A DNA stretch of 64,000 nt from NCBI GenBank assembly GCA_031769625.1, contig JAUIMM010000566.1:1927001-1991000 (forward strand). Reading direction: 5' to 3'. Of this stretch, positions 10,903-23,099 are shown in pieces. A model generated the notes under the pieces. That model was not told the DNA's origin. It searched no databases and worked only from the letters and a program-made list of their open reading frames with translations. The stretch comes from Taudactylus pleione (Eukaryota; Chordata; Amphibia; Anura; Myobatrachidae). Every line of letters starts with the position of its first letter. Position 1 is the stretch's first letter. A program made the translations under genes and the position numbers.

Positions 10903-12710
10903 TAGGGGTAACGAGTTGAACCTAGGCATGCCTCAGTTCCCCCAGACAAATCTAGGTCTCAAATCGAGGCAAAAAGCCATAATCCCAGAAATGTCTGATT
11001 TTTGGATTGCATATAAATTCATCCCTTTCTACAGTACTTCCTAGTTCCTGAAGCAACTCCACCTTTGTGGGTGGGATGAAAGCACTGCACAGATCAGTAT
11101 AATCTGTGCAGGCTTGGGTATGTGTAAAAAATAAAAGTTGAATAGAAAAAAAATGTGTTGGGTCCCGCCCATAAAATCGCTGGTATTGGAAAATAGGAGG
11201 GGAAACGGTGTGGGGATTCCCTATTCTCCAATAACCAATACCAGACCAGGCTCAGAGGTTCAGTGCTGTTTATTAATTTTGGCGGAGGACCCCATGCATT
11301 TTTTTTTGCTTAACTATTTGACTGCCACGGGCAGCATCTAAACTAGCTGCTTTGGAGAAGTTTGTTGGTAATATATTATATTTTCTACTAGGCTTTTAGT
11401 TTTAGGCCATTAGTTCTTAGTTAATGAAAACATTTATATACAGTAGTTTATTAAACTGCCATCCTCTCTGCCATTGCAGTGCCACTATATTTCATAGGTG
11501 CAATATTTTAATTTAACTGATAATTATTAATTATCAATTATAAATTTCTTGTACTAATCTGTTACTGTGCTGTTTCTCTTGCTTGAATTTCCTGTTTTGG
11601 TCTGATGCCTGTGATTTTTGATTTGCTGGTTGGAGACGTGTGTTGGTAATATATTATATTTTCTACTAGGCTTTTACTTTCGGGCTATTAGTTCTATAGG
11701 ACTGTATAAATTATTAAACTGCCATCCTGTCTGCCACTGCTGTGCCACTATGTGTACTAGATGTGCTATATTATTTTTTAAAACCGCAATTTGTTTGTGC
11801 CACTGCAATGTCACTTACTTTAGCCAGCCAGCTGCGGCCTTTGGCTATTATTGGTCACTGTGCCTCTGCAGAAATAAGACTGACAGATGCTTTTAGTTTC
11901 TGTGTCTGTGCAGCAATGAGAGGGGCAGAACCTTCTGGTCTCTGTGCCTGTGCAGCATTGAGAGTCAGAGCCTTGTGACTGTGCAGCAAATAGACTGACA
12001 GAGGGCCTGATTCAGAGCCGGACGCAATTAGCGCTCGCTCGTCCAGAAAATAGGGGTGGCTATTCAAATCAACCGTTCGCTCTTTGCGGTCTGTTCACGC
12101 TTCTAGGTCTGAACAAGCGAACCAAACTTGCGGTCGTTTTTTTTAAAAATATGCCCCCTGGCCGCTCGCATCCTACCTCATGTCCACTATTTATTAGCTT
12201 AATCGAGTACATCGACCAGGGTATGAACTGCTCGCTATTCTTGGGGTTGGTTTTTTCTACCACAATTTTGCGAGCAGTTCTGACTATAAAATAACCCAGT
12301 GACGTGGTCAATGACGCTGCTGTTTTAATTATGCACACCCATAAAACGCCCGTTTTGACCTTTAAGCACGCCTGCGTTCAGATCTCCACTCCCCGTTTTC
12401 AAGCACCTTCCCCCGTTACCACCCACATACGCCTCTTTCTGTCACTCAAATTATCAGGCATTCGCTATTTTGCGAGCACATGAATTTCGACCGCACTGAC
12501 TGGTTCGCGCATGCGTATAACGATCCGTACGCATGCGCAGTTGGGCAAACATCGCTCGGAGCAAACGAGCGGCCGCTTACGAGCGGCTCTGAATCAGGCC
12601 CAGAGTCTTTTAGATACTGTGCCTGTGCAGCAATGAGACTGACAGTCTTCTAGATACTGTGCCTGTGCAACAATGAGAGGAGAGGAACCTTCTTGTAGAG
12701 TTGTCATTGA
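10903..12710 (+). mobile_element. Diverged hAT relative, boundaries approximate
   Basis: From 10903 the sequence TAGGGGTAACGAG, then CAAATCGAGGCAAAAAGCC and ATAATCCCAGAAATG, parallels the 5' end of hAT copy 1 (TAGGGGTGAGCGG, AAATCGAGGCAAAACG, ATCATCCCACC). Further in, AAACTGCCATCCTGTCTGCC motifs recur at about 11455 and 11715, with TTGGTAATATATTATATTTT repeated at 11371 and 11646. Copy 1 has the same CTGCCATCCTG motif near its 3' end (10380). Short repeats containing CTGTGCCTGTGCAGCAATGA run through 11900-12000 and 12615-12690. No transposase frame survives. The right end was not found. Confidence 0.45.
12003..12601. mobile_element. Nonautonomous TIR element, TSD AGA
   Basis: It starts GGGCCTGATTCAGAGCCG and ends CGGCTCTGAATCAGGCCC. 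The 3-bp duplication AGA lies at 12000-12002 and 12602-12604. The 599-bp length matches the nested copy at 28039-28631 (593 bp). They share internal segments such as AATCGAGTACATCG and its complement, so they are the same subfamily. It is inserted into the diverged hAT relative. From 12711 to 14031 no further element or gene is recognised. Confidence 0.8.
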
Positions 12711-14039
12711 GGCATCCACATTTAATGGTTCTTGGAAACCATAGATGGTTTTACATTGACAGTTCCTGGCCATCTATATGCAGTAGATAGGAGTTTGCTG
12801 GTGCATATGCGCAAAAAAGAAAATCCTGAATTCTCAGCCAATGGGGCCCTGCCATCGATGGTAATACCATTCACCATCAGTAGTAAACTATCAATGACTG
12901 ATAACCAACGATGGTATACAGTATGCCCAACCGTACATTCTCGTCACTGTGCCATGGAGACATCCTGATTAATGTATTTTCTGTTGCAATGTTGTGCAGA
13001 GTGAGTACTCATTAAATCAGTGTGCCAATTTTTCTTAAGCATATGCTGGCTTCTTATTGAAGGGTACACACAGGGGTTTCTGGGCAAAGGGAGCTCCCCT
13101 AAGTGCACGACTGTTAAATTCATGTTATTTCATTAAAAAACACATTACTTTCTGTCAGAAAAGTGACTGACAGGCATAACGTGTGTTGAATATTTTGTTA
13201 CCTCTGTTTTATAGGTAAGAGTTAATGGAACAAAGCCCCAGGCTACTGGCGCATTTCCATAAGATCCTCGTCTTATCTATGTTTAATTAAATCCAGTTGC
13301 TGTCCTCATTATTTATTCAATTATAGCTCATTGTTATATTCCAGGTCTGTGTAAGACGATCAAGGAACATTTTAAAGGACAGCTCAATAATCCTTTTCAT
13401 TCACTGGCTGAATCAGACGGTGTTCTTCCTTCCTACATCCTCTGATCATAAAACAACACAAATGAAAAAGACAGTCAGCTGAAGTGAGAAAGACAGACAG
13501 TCTTGGTTTCAGTAGGTGAAGTAATTTGGGATTTAAGACTGGAGAGTCTGAGATGTGTCAAGTGACTGTCACTCTCTGGACTGACATGAGACTGATGTCT
13601 ATAGTTTTACTCTTGCCATCCTGTATCTTAGATGATACTCAGTCAGAGACTGGAATGGGCAGCAGACTGACTGCAACAGCAATGAATGGACTTTAATGTC
13701 AGTGGTACTAGATAGGTCACATAAATGTAAGTTCACTGTATTCCTATTATCTATAAAACTTACCTGTTACAATCATAAACTTGGTTCCATATGGTCTTTA
13801 TTTAAGGAGATTCTTGTTTATTGTATGTTTTTGTCCTGGTGTTCATAATGAGCTGACTCTTTTTATCAGTGAAGACCTGCAAACCCAGTTCTATCTTATT
13901 TGGTTGACAACATGGATTCGTCATGACAGCATCAGCAATGTGGACTTGTAGTGTCAGTGGAGAGGTGTGTTTCTGTGCACACAGTTGTTTCCATAATTTG
14001 ACTATAGCAATATATGAATTCCACAAGATATGTGGACAT

Positions 14040-14379
14040 TAGAGATGTGTAGTTTGATTCTCCAGAAATCCGATTCCACCCGAATTTTGTGAATCCAGGT
14101 ATCCGAGTCGCGGTTCTAATCTCCTGAGGAAATCCAGGTAAATCCAGGTCGTGGTTCTGATCTTTTTGCGGTTCGGAATTCGGATTTTAAATCCGAATTT
14201 CAGGTTTTGGATTTCATAAATTACATGATTTTATCTGTTTTCAAAACTTTTTATCAATTTTTTATTTAAAAAATCCAGATCCAAAACCAAACCTCTTTGC
14301 AAAACCAAATCCAGATCCAAAACCTTGAAGGAGATAAAGATCCAAAACCAAAACACGGGGGTGGGCGCGCACATCCCTA
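14040..14379. mobile_element. Nonautonomous hAT element, TSD GTGGACAT
   Basis: This 340-bp element begins TAGAGATGTG and ends CACATCCCTA. It is flanked by a perfect octamer GTGGACAT at 14032-14039 and 14380-14387. The right half repeats CCAGATCCAAAACC and ends CCAAAACCAAAACACGGGGG, closely like the last 150 bp of the full hAT at 4018. The left end carries CCAGAAATCCGATTCC, like that element's 5' hairpin. It is probably mobilised by the same or a sister transposase. From 14388 to 15217 nothing is recognised. Confidence 0.85.
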
Positions 14380-15217
14380 GTGGACATCATTACAGTACAT
14401 GGTTTAATTACTAAGGTCAATAGTACATGATAAATGTACTATATGTTGTGTTAATCCAGAAAAAGGCTAAATGATTCCCCCAGAAAGGAAGTTGCCGATC
14501 ATGTGTGTAACTATCTGCTTTCAATTAATCCACAGTTACTTCCCCTAAACTACACAGTACTTATCCCGCTGTCCTTTCAGACATTTCTCTCTTTGATTGC
14601 CCATTCCTTCCCTTTCCCTGATCAGACTCAAACTGAATGCCAGTTACCCAATGTATCTTCCAGGTGTTGGGCTTTATGCCCTCTGTCTCTGATGTAACCC
14701 AAGCGGGACTAATATTGCAATATAGTTGAAATTTTTACAAATGTATTAATTTCTGCTACATTAGATGTGTTGAAAGTTTCAGTGGTTCTGCTAAAAAAAA
14801 AAAACTGTGACATCCACCCAACATTAACAGCACATACAGTATAAGTCTTTAGCCCATGATTTCCGGGAGTTGGCGTGATTTCACCAGATACTTTAGGCAG
14901 CCCAAAACTTAACAAGCACTTTGGTTTATTGTACAGCACTGTGTTTGCACAGCCATACTAACAGTTTACATACACTTAGTATCTGGATGGAGCGGATCTT
15001 GAGCAGAACATGCAAATCACCAGCTGGTCATGTATGCGGGTAACAGTGCATAGTCATACACAAGCGGTATGCTTTGGCAGGTATCTCTCTGTGAGGGTAT
15101 ACCGCAGGGTATCTCTAGAGTTGTGTGGAACACATCTGCCTACTACTGTGGTGCTCTTACACAGTGACAAGATGGCACTGTGCATGCGCAGAAGACCAAA
15201 CCGGCAGCCATCTTGGT

Positions 15218-15394
15218 AAAGGCCAAATACGCACTCCATATTTCAACAGTTATGAAATGTAAAGTGGCAATTAGTTTAGGCGCAAACCCAATCTAGTTTT
15301 GCCTTTAAACTAATTGCTGCTTTAAATCTAATGTCTATCTTGCTTGAATAGCAACACCTCCCGCAAATCGCGGGCTATTGCATTTGGCCCTTTA
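15218..15394. mobile_element. Possible small palindromic MITE
   Basis: The ends AAAGGCCAAATACG and GCATTTGGCCCTTT are imperfect complements. Inside, GGCAATTAGTTTAGGCGCAAA is mirrored by TTTGCCTTTAAACTAATTGC. No clean target duplication is visible, so the call rests on inverted symmetry. The following stretch to 16122 includes another small inverted pair near 15540-15600 (GTTTTCACACCC with GGGTGTTTG) and is otherwise unassigned. Confidence 0.4.
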
Positions 15395-16122
15395 TGTCAA
15401 ATTAATTATTTTATTTAATATCTCATTCTATGAAATGTATTTGTGAACACAACACATAGCCTAGAACATCACTTAGCCTACCTGCAGCAGTATGGAAGTA
15501 CATTTAGGGCTCTATTTATCAATTTTTTTTATACTATAATAACGTGAAAATGGGTGTTTGTTTTCACACCCTTTTCACATTATTTTAGTTTCACTAAAAT
15601 GAATTAAAGGGCTTTTGGAGAGGTTTTCATAAAAAACTGGGAGGGTAGGCATGTATGAGTTAATGTCATCATCATCATTTAACTTCACCATGTATCTTTC
15701 ACCAGCCCACCAGCACCTGCATGGGATATTCCTCCTAAGAGGTGTATCTGAGGATGGGTCCACATGTAATTATGGCATACTTGACCACCCTACTAGAATA
15801 TCCAGGAGTTTTATGATTTTTTGGGATTACAGAGCCTGAGTGTGAAACGCATACTGAGAATGGAGTGTCGCGCAGCTCCTCTGGCCGGCTGCTATTCGTG
15901 CACAAGTTCAGTGCCACAATCGGTATAAACAAACAGACAAAGCAACTGCCCAGACTTCAAGCCTCATTGCAGAAGCAAGCTGCCGGAGCGCTGCAAGAAA
16001 ATACCTAGAGAAGCACCCTGCAAATTGTGAGTACTCGCCTGCATGAGTTATCACAGGATTTACTGTACCTATTTTTAAATTCTCTCTGGGAGAAGGCCTC
16101 GTCGCTGAAAAATGCCACCAAT

Positions 16123-16550
16123 CAGGGCTGGCTCTAGGGGTGTTCGACCAGTGCGGTCGCACAGGGGCGCCACACGTAGAGGGCGGCACCCCTCCCCAGC
16201 ATCCCAATTTCAGCGGGACAGTACTGTCACGCTGTTCCACCTGCGGGCCGAAATGGCCCGTGGGTGGTCAAATCGGGAGTCTGGGGACCCCCAGAGAGTG
16301 AATGGATGCCGCACACATGCGCGCGGCAACAATTTTCTGATGGGAGAGGGCTGGGGGAAGCCCAGCCAGTGACAGAATGCTGGGCTTTACCCCCAGCCTG
16401 ACATTATTTGGAGGTGTGCCATGCGGGCACGCCTCCAAATAATGCCACACAGGGGGAGTGGCCTATGATAATTAGGCCACGCCCCAAATTCACTTAGGGC
16501 GCTCTCTCAAGAGCCGGCACAGGGTGCTCAGAACCCTGGAGCCGGCCCTG
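16123..16550. mobile_element. Nonautonomous hAT element with CAGGGC termini
   Basis: It starts CAGGGCTGGCTCTAGG and ends CTGGAGCCGGCCCTG. The flanking octamers CCACCAAT (16115-16122) and CCATCAAT (16551-16558) match at 7 of 8. It is 428 bp, more GC-rich than its neighbours, and has no coding capacity. This is a different hAT family from the 4018 element, judged by its termini. Confidence 0.75.
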
Positions 16551-17203
16551 CCATCAATCACGGGTCTGTGGGGAGGAGGTGGAGCTAACATGACACAATT
16601 TGCATAATTTTAGCCCTGTCCCCTCTGTTCAGACTGGTAGGAAGTGGGCAAGCTGTGGGAGATCCATCCACTCTTCCAGGGTGCGGGGGACTACCCAAAA
16701 ATCCAGGAGTCTCCTGCACCTTTCTGGAAAGTAGGTAAGTATGGATTTGATCCATGGAGGATCGGCACCAAGGAAGATTTCTGAGCACAGATGTATAGCC
16801 AATACTGGCATTTCATATTATTTTATTAATTTCTTTGTTTTTATGCATAGAACATTTCTATTGTGGAACTTACAATCAGTCCACATGGAAAACGGGACAA
16901 ACCATGATTTTAGGCAAAATGAGTTATTTTAAGTAGTGACATTTTCACCATTTACAGACTATAAGCTTTTACTGTGGCTATTTTATAATAGTCTTATTGC
17001 TTCCCTGAAGAGAGCAAAGCATCTTTTAATATGTGAGATCACCAGAAAATAAACATAGTTTATATATATGAACTTGTTTTTCATTTTTTCTTTATTTCAC
17101 TCTCGACTTATTCATATCTGCTTTTCCCGCTTATTATCTGGGTTTTTTTTCAGTGCTGGTAGATTCTGTATATATTAATTTTCACTTCTAAACAAAGCCC
17201 ACA

Positions 17204-17390
17204 GGGCCTGATTCACTACGGATCGCTATTCTGCTTATATGCACGCAATGCAGTTGCTAATTTTTGCTAAGTTATTGCAGTCCCGATTGCAATAACTAGT
17301 TCACGCACTGCGATGCATACGCATGCGCTGAATGCAACAATCGGCCGATTGCGTGAGTATAAGCAACTGCTTCCTTGCTGAATCAAGCCC
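17204..17390. mobile_element. Short TIR element, TSD ACA
   Basis: It is 187 bp, starting GGGCCTGATTCACTACG and ending TGCTGAATCAAGCCC. The 3-bp duplication ACA is at 17201-17203 and 17391-17393. It includes CGCATGCGCTGAATGCAAC, close to a segment near the 3' end of the element at 63189. It is the shortest member of the GGGCC...GGCCC group here. The following region, 17394-18240, is AT-rich and holds a (TTA)n microsatellite at 18069-18100. Confidence 0.75.
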
Positions 17391-18063
17391 ACAGTCTGCA
17401 AATACAGGTTTGTGATGTCACATATTCCAGTTGCAAGTCTCTTGCATTCTGTCGCTGTTTAAGAAATGACCATAATTATGTTTACAATGTGTGGACTTTT
17501 TCATAAAATTTTATTAGCTTCATCCAATAAAAAAAACAAAAGTGCAAGAGGAGCACAATACTAACGTATGTCAATATTTTTTAACAGCTAGTAAAGGGTA
17601 GACAGTCATAGCAGTAACACAATTAGCAGAATTATAACACATATTTAGCTTTACAAAATCATATGAAGTTATAATGTAGAGTAATAGCACAGCCTCAAAC
17701 TAGAGCACTGTAAAAATATCTAGTAAATGATATGGTTGTTGTATGGCAAGTAAAATATATATGGCAAGTCTCCGGGGAGTGATAGACCAACCATATGGAG
17801 TCTCATCAGGAGTTTTACACACAACAGAATTGTGTTATTAACAGACACAGTATAGTGGATGCTACAGCAATGTAGGAGAACTGTAGATCATTATTGATGA
17901 AAATATTCTTTTTAATATCGTCCCTCACACAAACATCAAAATATGAATATAATAGACATACAGTATGGACAAAGAAATTCTGGGCAGACCTGAAACAGAT
18001 TATCTTACTTTAGATGCTTTTATATTTTATGACTATATAGTTAGATGTTCTAAATTTAGTTTG

Positions 18064-18099
<36 letters not shown>

Positions 18100-18241
18100 G
18101 TTCCACTATTGTTTCATTATTGTTTTTATTCCTGATTTAAATTTGGTGAGTGAGGGAGCCCTTATCTCTCGATCTTGAAAAGCATTTTATATTTGTATGT
18201 CTGTGTAAAGGTTATTAGCAGAGCATACATGTGGTCATGAT

Positions 18242-18632
18242 GATACACACTATGAATACCTAATAAGCTTTATACCCAAATGTCTCTATTTAGCGTTGCA
18301 AGTTGCACAATAAGTAATTGCTTTCCAGACTTTGAGTGTGGTTCCAAAGCACAAAAAAGTTATTATTCACATTAAAAAGAATTAGTTACACACTTTGATC
18401 TAAATACAATTTAGTGCAAAAGATTATACATTCAAAGGTACAGTCGATACATACGCAAGCGCTCTGGATCCAGATTTCCCAGCATCAAACGTGAAGCCTC
18501 CGTCAAAAGAAATATGATGACTGACTACTGGACATAGAGCGCTTGAATATATAGCCTACAGAGAGTGAACAGTACAATAGAAACGTGTTGGCATAATCCC
18601 ATTGGTTCTTGCTCTTGGTTCTTCTGTTACAA
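18242..18632 (+). repeat. LTR-like direct repeat, left copy
   Basis: About 385 bp from ACTATGAATACCTAATAAGC to TTCTTCTGTTAC recur almost identically at 20243-20617 in the same orientation. Differences are scattered substitutions plus a small deletion in the right copy. A third, more diverged, reverse-oriented copy lies at 47094-47487. Spacing and orientation suggest long terminal repeats. Exact TG...CA boundaries and a target duplication could not be fixed. Confidence 0.6.
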
Positions 18633-20242
18633 TACAATTTTCCTGTAGGTGACTTAAATCAGGGTATTAGTTACTTATTACGAATTTTTCTAATAATTTT
18701 TTGGCATCGACTGTACCATCGCCTGCCATCGCATAAGGCGTCTGAGGCGCACATGTGCTAATAGCAATACCTTGGGCAATGCTACCTTGCGGTGCGTGCC
18801 CGTTCCCAGATTGCACGCACCTGATGCTAACTTACGTCGCGGGTGTGCTCCCTGGTGGTGCCTGCACAATGCTGTTTTGCTTTGCTTGCACACTCTTTTG
18901 CGTCGTGCTCTTGACACTATTTAGCGGTGCGAGCACAGCACTTAACCACGTGTTCCCCTCATGCTGCCATAGTTTCAAACAGCCATTATACCTAACATTA
19001 TTCAATACCTCCGAATCAAAGCTACCAATCTTAGGAAAAGGTTTTCTATATTTCTTGGTCATCTTGACCCATATGTCACAGTACGTCGTAGCGTACGCAC
19101 CATACTTTTAAACATGATATACCTGGCTGAACAAGTCAGCCTTTCCACCAGCAGCACATCATCGACCATTACTAGAGATTGCTTCGCACCCATCTGAGAA
19201 AATGCTTAGCGATTTCTCGAGAATTTCGATTGGTGAACGATTTTCAGTGAGCTACGTTCACGCACTCCCTCCCGTTATGCACAGCTGTCCCGTTAAGCGT
19301 TTCAGTCAGCTTGCACAATGAGGAGCAGAATAACCACCTATGTAAATTATTCTACCTGCGGCGAATTCAACCCAAGCTTCGGCCACTCGCTTCTTCCCTT
19401 TATTCACCACCTTCCCGATAAGCGAAATGGTCAGTGTGCATAAACGAGGAGTAAAATAACCGCCTAGCTGATTATTTTACTTGTGGTGAATTTATCTCAA
19501 ACTTCACCACTCGCTTCCTACTTTGAGTTTACTCCCAGCTGGTAGCATCTAGGAGTTCCAATAACTCCTAACCTTGCCATCAGTTTCACTCCCACAACAA
19601 CCCACTTCACAGTCACAGTTTATATAACCATGGGGTTCGATTGCATTGCCCAAAGAACCTAACTGATCAATGGACTTTGCGATTAATGGGTGTCGGACCA
19701 AGAAACCCCTTAGTTTCTCGATAACCACAATGTACCTGCTTTGTACACTGGCCCAGTAGTTTGTACGGCCCTGTCAGGCACCTACTGAGTTTCAACCTAG
19801 GCTTAACAGACAGTAGCCTCCACTTTACAATCACACGTTTCAATTACATACACCTTTTCTGCCTCAGAAAAAAATTAAACCTTTTCCCTAAATATAGTAG
19901 TGTAATTCAGAGGTTTAACAAGCAATCATGCTATGAATACAATGACTGTTTGAGCACATGGTAGCAATACAGGAAATATGCGTACGTTATTGTGCGAATT
20001 ACCCTCTAACACAAAACTTTAACAATGAAAGAAAACAAACTTTTCCTTCCTTGTCCCTGGATTCTAATCAACGCTCCTTGAACTCAAACAATAACGATAT
20101 CAATTTCTCAACATTGACTAGTAGCAGATTTTCGAACACAGTGCGTTCTTTCCTGCGTATGGCGCCTTCCAGTCTTTGTTGAGAGATCTATAACCATGTG
20201 TTACCGTGTAAATTCCGGTAGCGTGACCTCACTATGAGCCCC
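18633..20242 (+). mobile_element. Internal region of a nonautonomous LTR-like element
   Basis: This 1.6-kb segment lies between the two direct repeats. It contains no long or recognisable gag, protease, RT or integrase frame. The sequence is fairly CpG-containing near 18710-18930 and has internal inverted or duplicated pieces, such as two AATTCACC/TTCACCACTCGCTTCC-like stretches near 19370 and 19490. It would be a TRIM/LARD-type element if the flanks are true LTRs. Confidence 0.4.
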
Positions 20243-20617
20243 CGACTATGAATACCTAATAAGCTTTATACCCAAATGTTGCTATTTAGCATTGCAAGTC
20301 GCACAAGAAATAATTGCTTTCCAGACAATGAGTGTGGTTCCAATTCACACTAAAAAGAATTACCGTAGTTACACGCCTTGATCTAAATACAATTTAGTGC
20401 AAAAGATTATACATTCAAAGGTACAGTCGATACATACGCAAGCGCTCGGGATCCAGATTTCCCAGAATCAAACGTGAAGCCTCCGTCAAAAGAAATATGA
20501 TGACTGACTACTGGACATAGAGCGCTTGAATATATAGCCTACAGAGAGTGAACAGTACAATAGAAACGAGTTGGCATAATCCCATTGGTTCTTGCTCTTG
20601 GTTCTTCTGTTACGATA
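20243..20617 (+). repeat. LTR-like direct repeat, right copy, abutting hAT copy 2
   Basis: It matches 18242-18632 at nearly all positions, including CATACGCAAGCGCTC and GAAGCCTCCGTCAAAAG. It ends abruptly at 20617, where sequence of the transposase 3' coding region begins. The missing 3' end of that hAT copy is not found to the left of 18242. A simple insertion of the LTR element into the hAT does not explain the junction; a deletion or recombination event does. Confidence 0.6.
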
Positions 20618-20639
20618 CTGTCACCGATGTAATCCTCCA

Positions 20640-23062
20640 CCATTCTGTCAATGGCGAAAAGTGGCCAAAATGTAGTGGTCTGATTTCAACAGATTGACCA
20701 CCCTGGAATCCTGGCAAAGCGAATGAAGGGCTTCATCCACAAGTCCCACATGCCGAGCGGAATCGCTCCGTCTTAGCTCCTCCTTCACTTTCTCAAGCTG
20801 CTTCTGCAAAAGCCTGATGAGGGGAATGAACTGACTCAAGCTGGCAGTGTCTGAACTGACTTCACGTGTGGCAAGTTCGAAGGGCTGGAGAACCTTGCAC
20901 AACACGGAAATCATTCTCCACTGCGCTTGAGTCAGGTGCATACCCCCTCCTTTGCCTATGTCATAGGTGGATGTATAGGCTTGAATGGCCTTTTGCTGCT
21001 CCTCCATCCTCTGAAGCATATAGAGGGTTGAGTTCCACCGCGTCACAACCTCTTGCTTCAGGTGATGGCGGGGCAGGTTCAAGAGTGTTTGCTGGCGCTC
21101 CAGTCTTCGGCACGCAGTCGCTGAAAGGCGAAAGTGGGCAGAAATTTTTCGGGCCACCCAAAGCGTCTCCTGCACGCCCCTGTCGCTTTTCAGAAAATTC
21201 TGCACCACCAAGTTTATTGTGTGAGCAAAACATGGGACGTGCTGGAATTTGCCCAGATGTAATGCCCGCACAATATTGGTGGCATTGTCAGATATCACAA
21301 ATCCCCAGGAGAGTCTAAGTGGGGTAAGCCACAGGGCGATGATATCCCTCAGTTTCTCTAAGAGGTTGTCGGCGGTGTGCCTCTTACTGAAACCGGTGAT
21401 ACACAGCGTAGCCTGCCTTGTAACGAGCTGGCGTTTCTGAGATGCTGCTACTGGTGACGCTGCTGCTGTTGCTGCGTAAGGTGATACATCTACCCAGTGG
21501 GCTGTCACAGTCATATAGTCCTTAGTCTGCCCTGTTCCACTTGTCCACATGTCCGTGGTTAAGTGGACATTGTGTACAACGGCATTTTTCTGGACACTGA
21601 GGACACTTTTTCTAACGTTTCTGTACAGTCTCGGTATCGCCTGCCTAGTGAAGTGGAATCTAGACGGGATTTGGAACCGGGGACACACTACCTCCATCAA
21701 TTGTCTAAATCCCACTGCACTAATGGCGGATACCGGACGCACGTCTAACACCAACATAGCAGTCAAGGCCTCAGTTATACGTTTTGCTTCAGGATGACTG
21801 CTGTCGTACTTCATCCTTCTCGCTAAGGACTGTTGGAGCGTCAATTGTTTAGTAAAAGTAGTGGTGTTCCTACTTCCACTCTGGGATGATGAACGACTCC
21901 CAGCAGCAGCAACAGCAGCAGCGGCAGCAGTAGGCATAGCAATGCAGGATCCTCCGGAGGAATCCCGGATAGGAGAGTCAGTCATGCCAGTGACATGGCC
22001 TGCAGGACTACTTCCGATCCTGACTAAGGAGGAAATTGACGAGGAGGGAGTTGACGGTGTGGTTTGCAGGCGCTTGGATACAACAGGACAACGGGATTTA
22101 GGTGTCCCTGGACTGCTTACGGTCTTAGCCAAAGATTCTGAACTTGACAGTAACTTTTTATGAACGCGCTGCAGGTGCCGTATAAGGGAGGATGTTCCTA
22201 GGTGGTTGACATCCCTACCCCTACTTATTTCACCTTTACATATGGTACATATGGCAAGACAGTTGTTGTCCGGGATTTGGATAGAAATATTGCCAGACCA
22301 AAGAGGTGGAATGTTTGGTCTTCTGCCCAGGCATGACTGTGATGGGCTTTTTCATCCCACGGACAACAACTGTCTCCCCCGGAGCCTGATTTAAACAAAC
22401 CACATCACCATCAGAATCCTCCTCGCCAACTTCCTCCTCAGCGCCAGCTACACCAGTATCCTCATCCTGTTGTACTTCAACAGTGACATCTTCAATTTGC
22501 ATATCAGCAAGTGGACTGTGGGTGCTCCTTTCAGCACTTGCAGGGGGCGTGCAAATGGTGGAAAGAGCCACCTCTTCCCATCCAGTGCTGGGAAGGTCAG
22601 GCATCGCAACCACCACCACACTTGGACTCTCCTTGGGGATTTGTGATATCTTCTTAGAAAGCACAGTTCTTCGCTGTGCTTTTGCCAGCTTAACTCTTTT
22701 GATTTTTTTAGTGGGAGGAGGGCTTCCATCGTCATGTGAAGCTGAACCACTAGTCATGAACATACTAGGGATCGACCTTTGCCGTTCCTTGCCACTCTGT
22801 GTCGTAAATGGCATATTGGCAAGTTTACGTTTCTCTTCAGATGATTTAAATGTTTTTTTCAAGGTCATTTTCCTGAACTTTGTCATTTCATTTGGGATTG
22901 TATGTGCCCTCTACTATGACATTGGGCATCGGCCTTGGCAGACAACGTTGATGGCATGTTATCGTCTATGTCATGACTAGTGGCAGCAGCTTCAGCACTA
23001 GGAGGAAGTGGTTCTTGATCTGTCTCTATTTTATTTTTATCGGAGAAAGTTTGGTCCTCCAT
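20640..23062 (-). pseudogene. hAT transposase copy 2, frameshifted and 3'-deleted
   Basis: It is homologous to 7032-10145. The start ATG is at 23062. A 5-bp duplication near 22893 (AAATGAAATG) shifts the frame ahead of the motif MTKFRKMTLKK. One extra C at about 22272 breaks the BED finger. The frame then runs unbroken from about 22160 to 20648 through the catalytic-core motifs TTDMWTSGTGQ, ISDNATNIV and CFAHTINLVV. It keeps CGA where copy 1 has its first stop. The hATC domain is lost to a deletion. Comparing copies 1 and 2 shows which changes are decay in each. Confidence 0.85.
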
Positions 23063-23099
23063 TTATGTTATATCGATTTGATATATACGTGCGGCTAAA

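Noticed and set aside
18755..19111. 118-codon ORF as a possible gag remnant of the LTR-like element
   Set aside because: It has no zinc knuckle, protease or other retroviral motif, and its composition is Cys/Leu-rich, as expected for a chance frame.
22483..22980. 165-codon plus-strand ORF within hAT copy 2
   Set aside because: It is a shadow frame antisense to the transposase N-terminal region; the equivalent antisense frame exists at 7175-7606 in copy 1.
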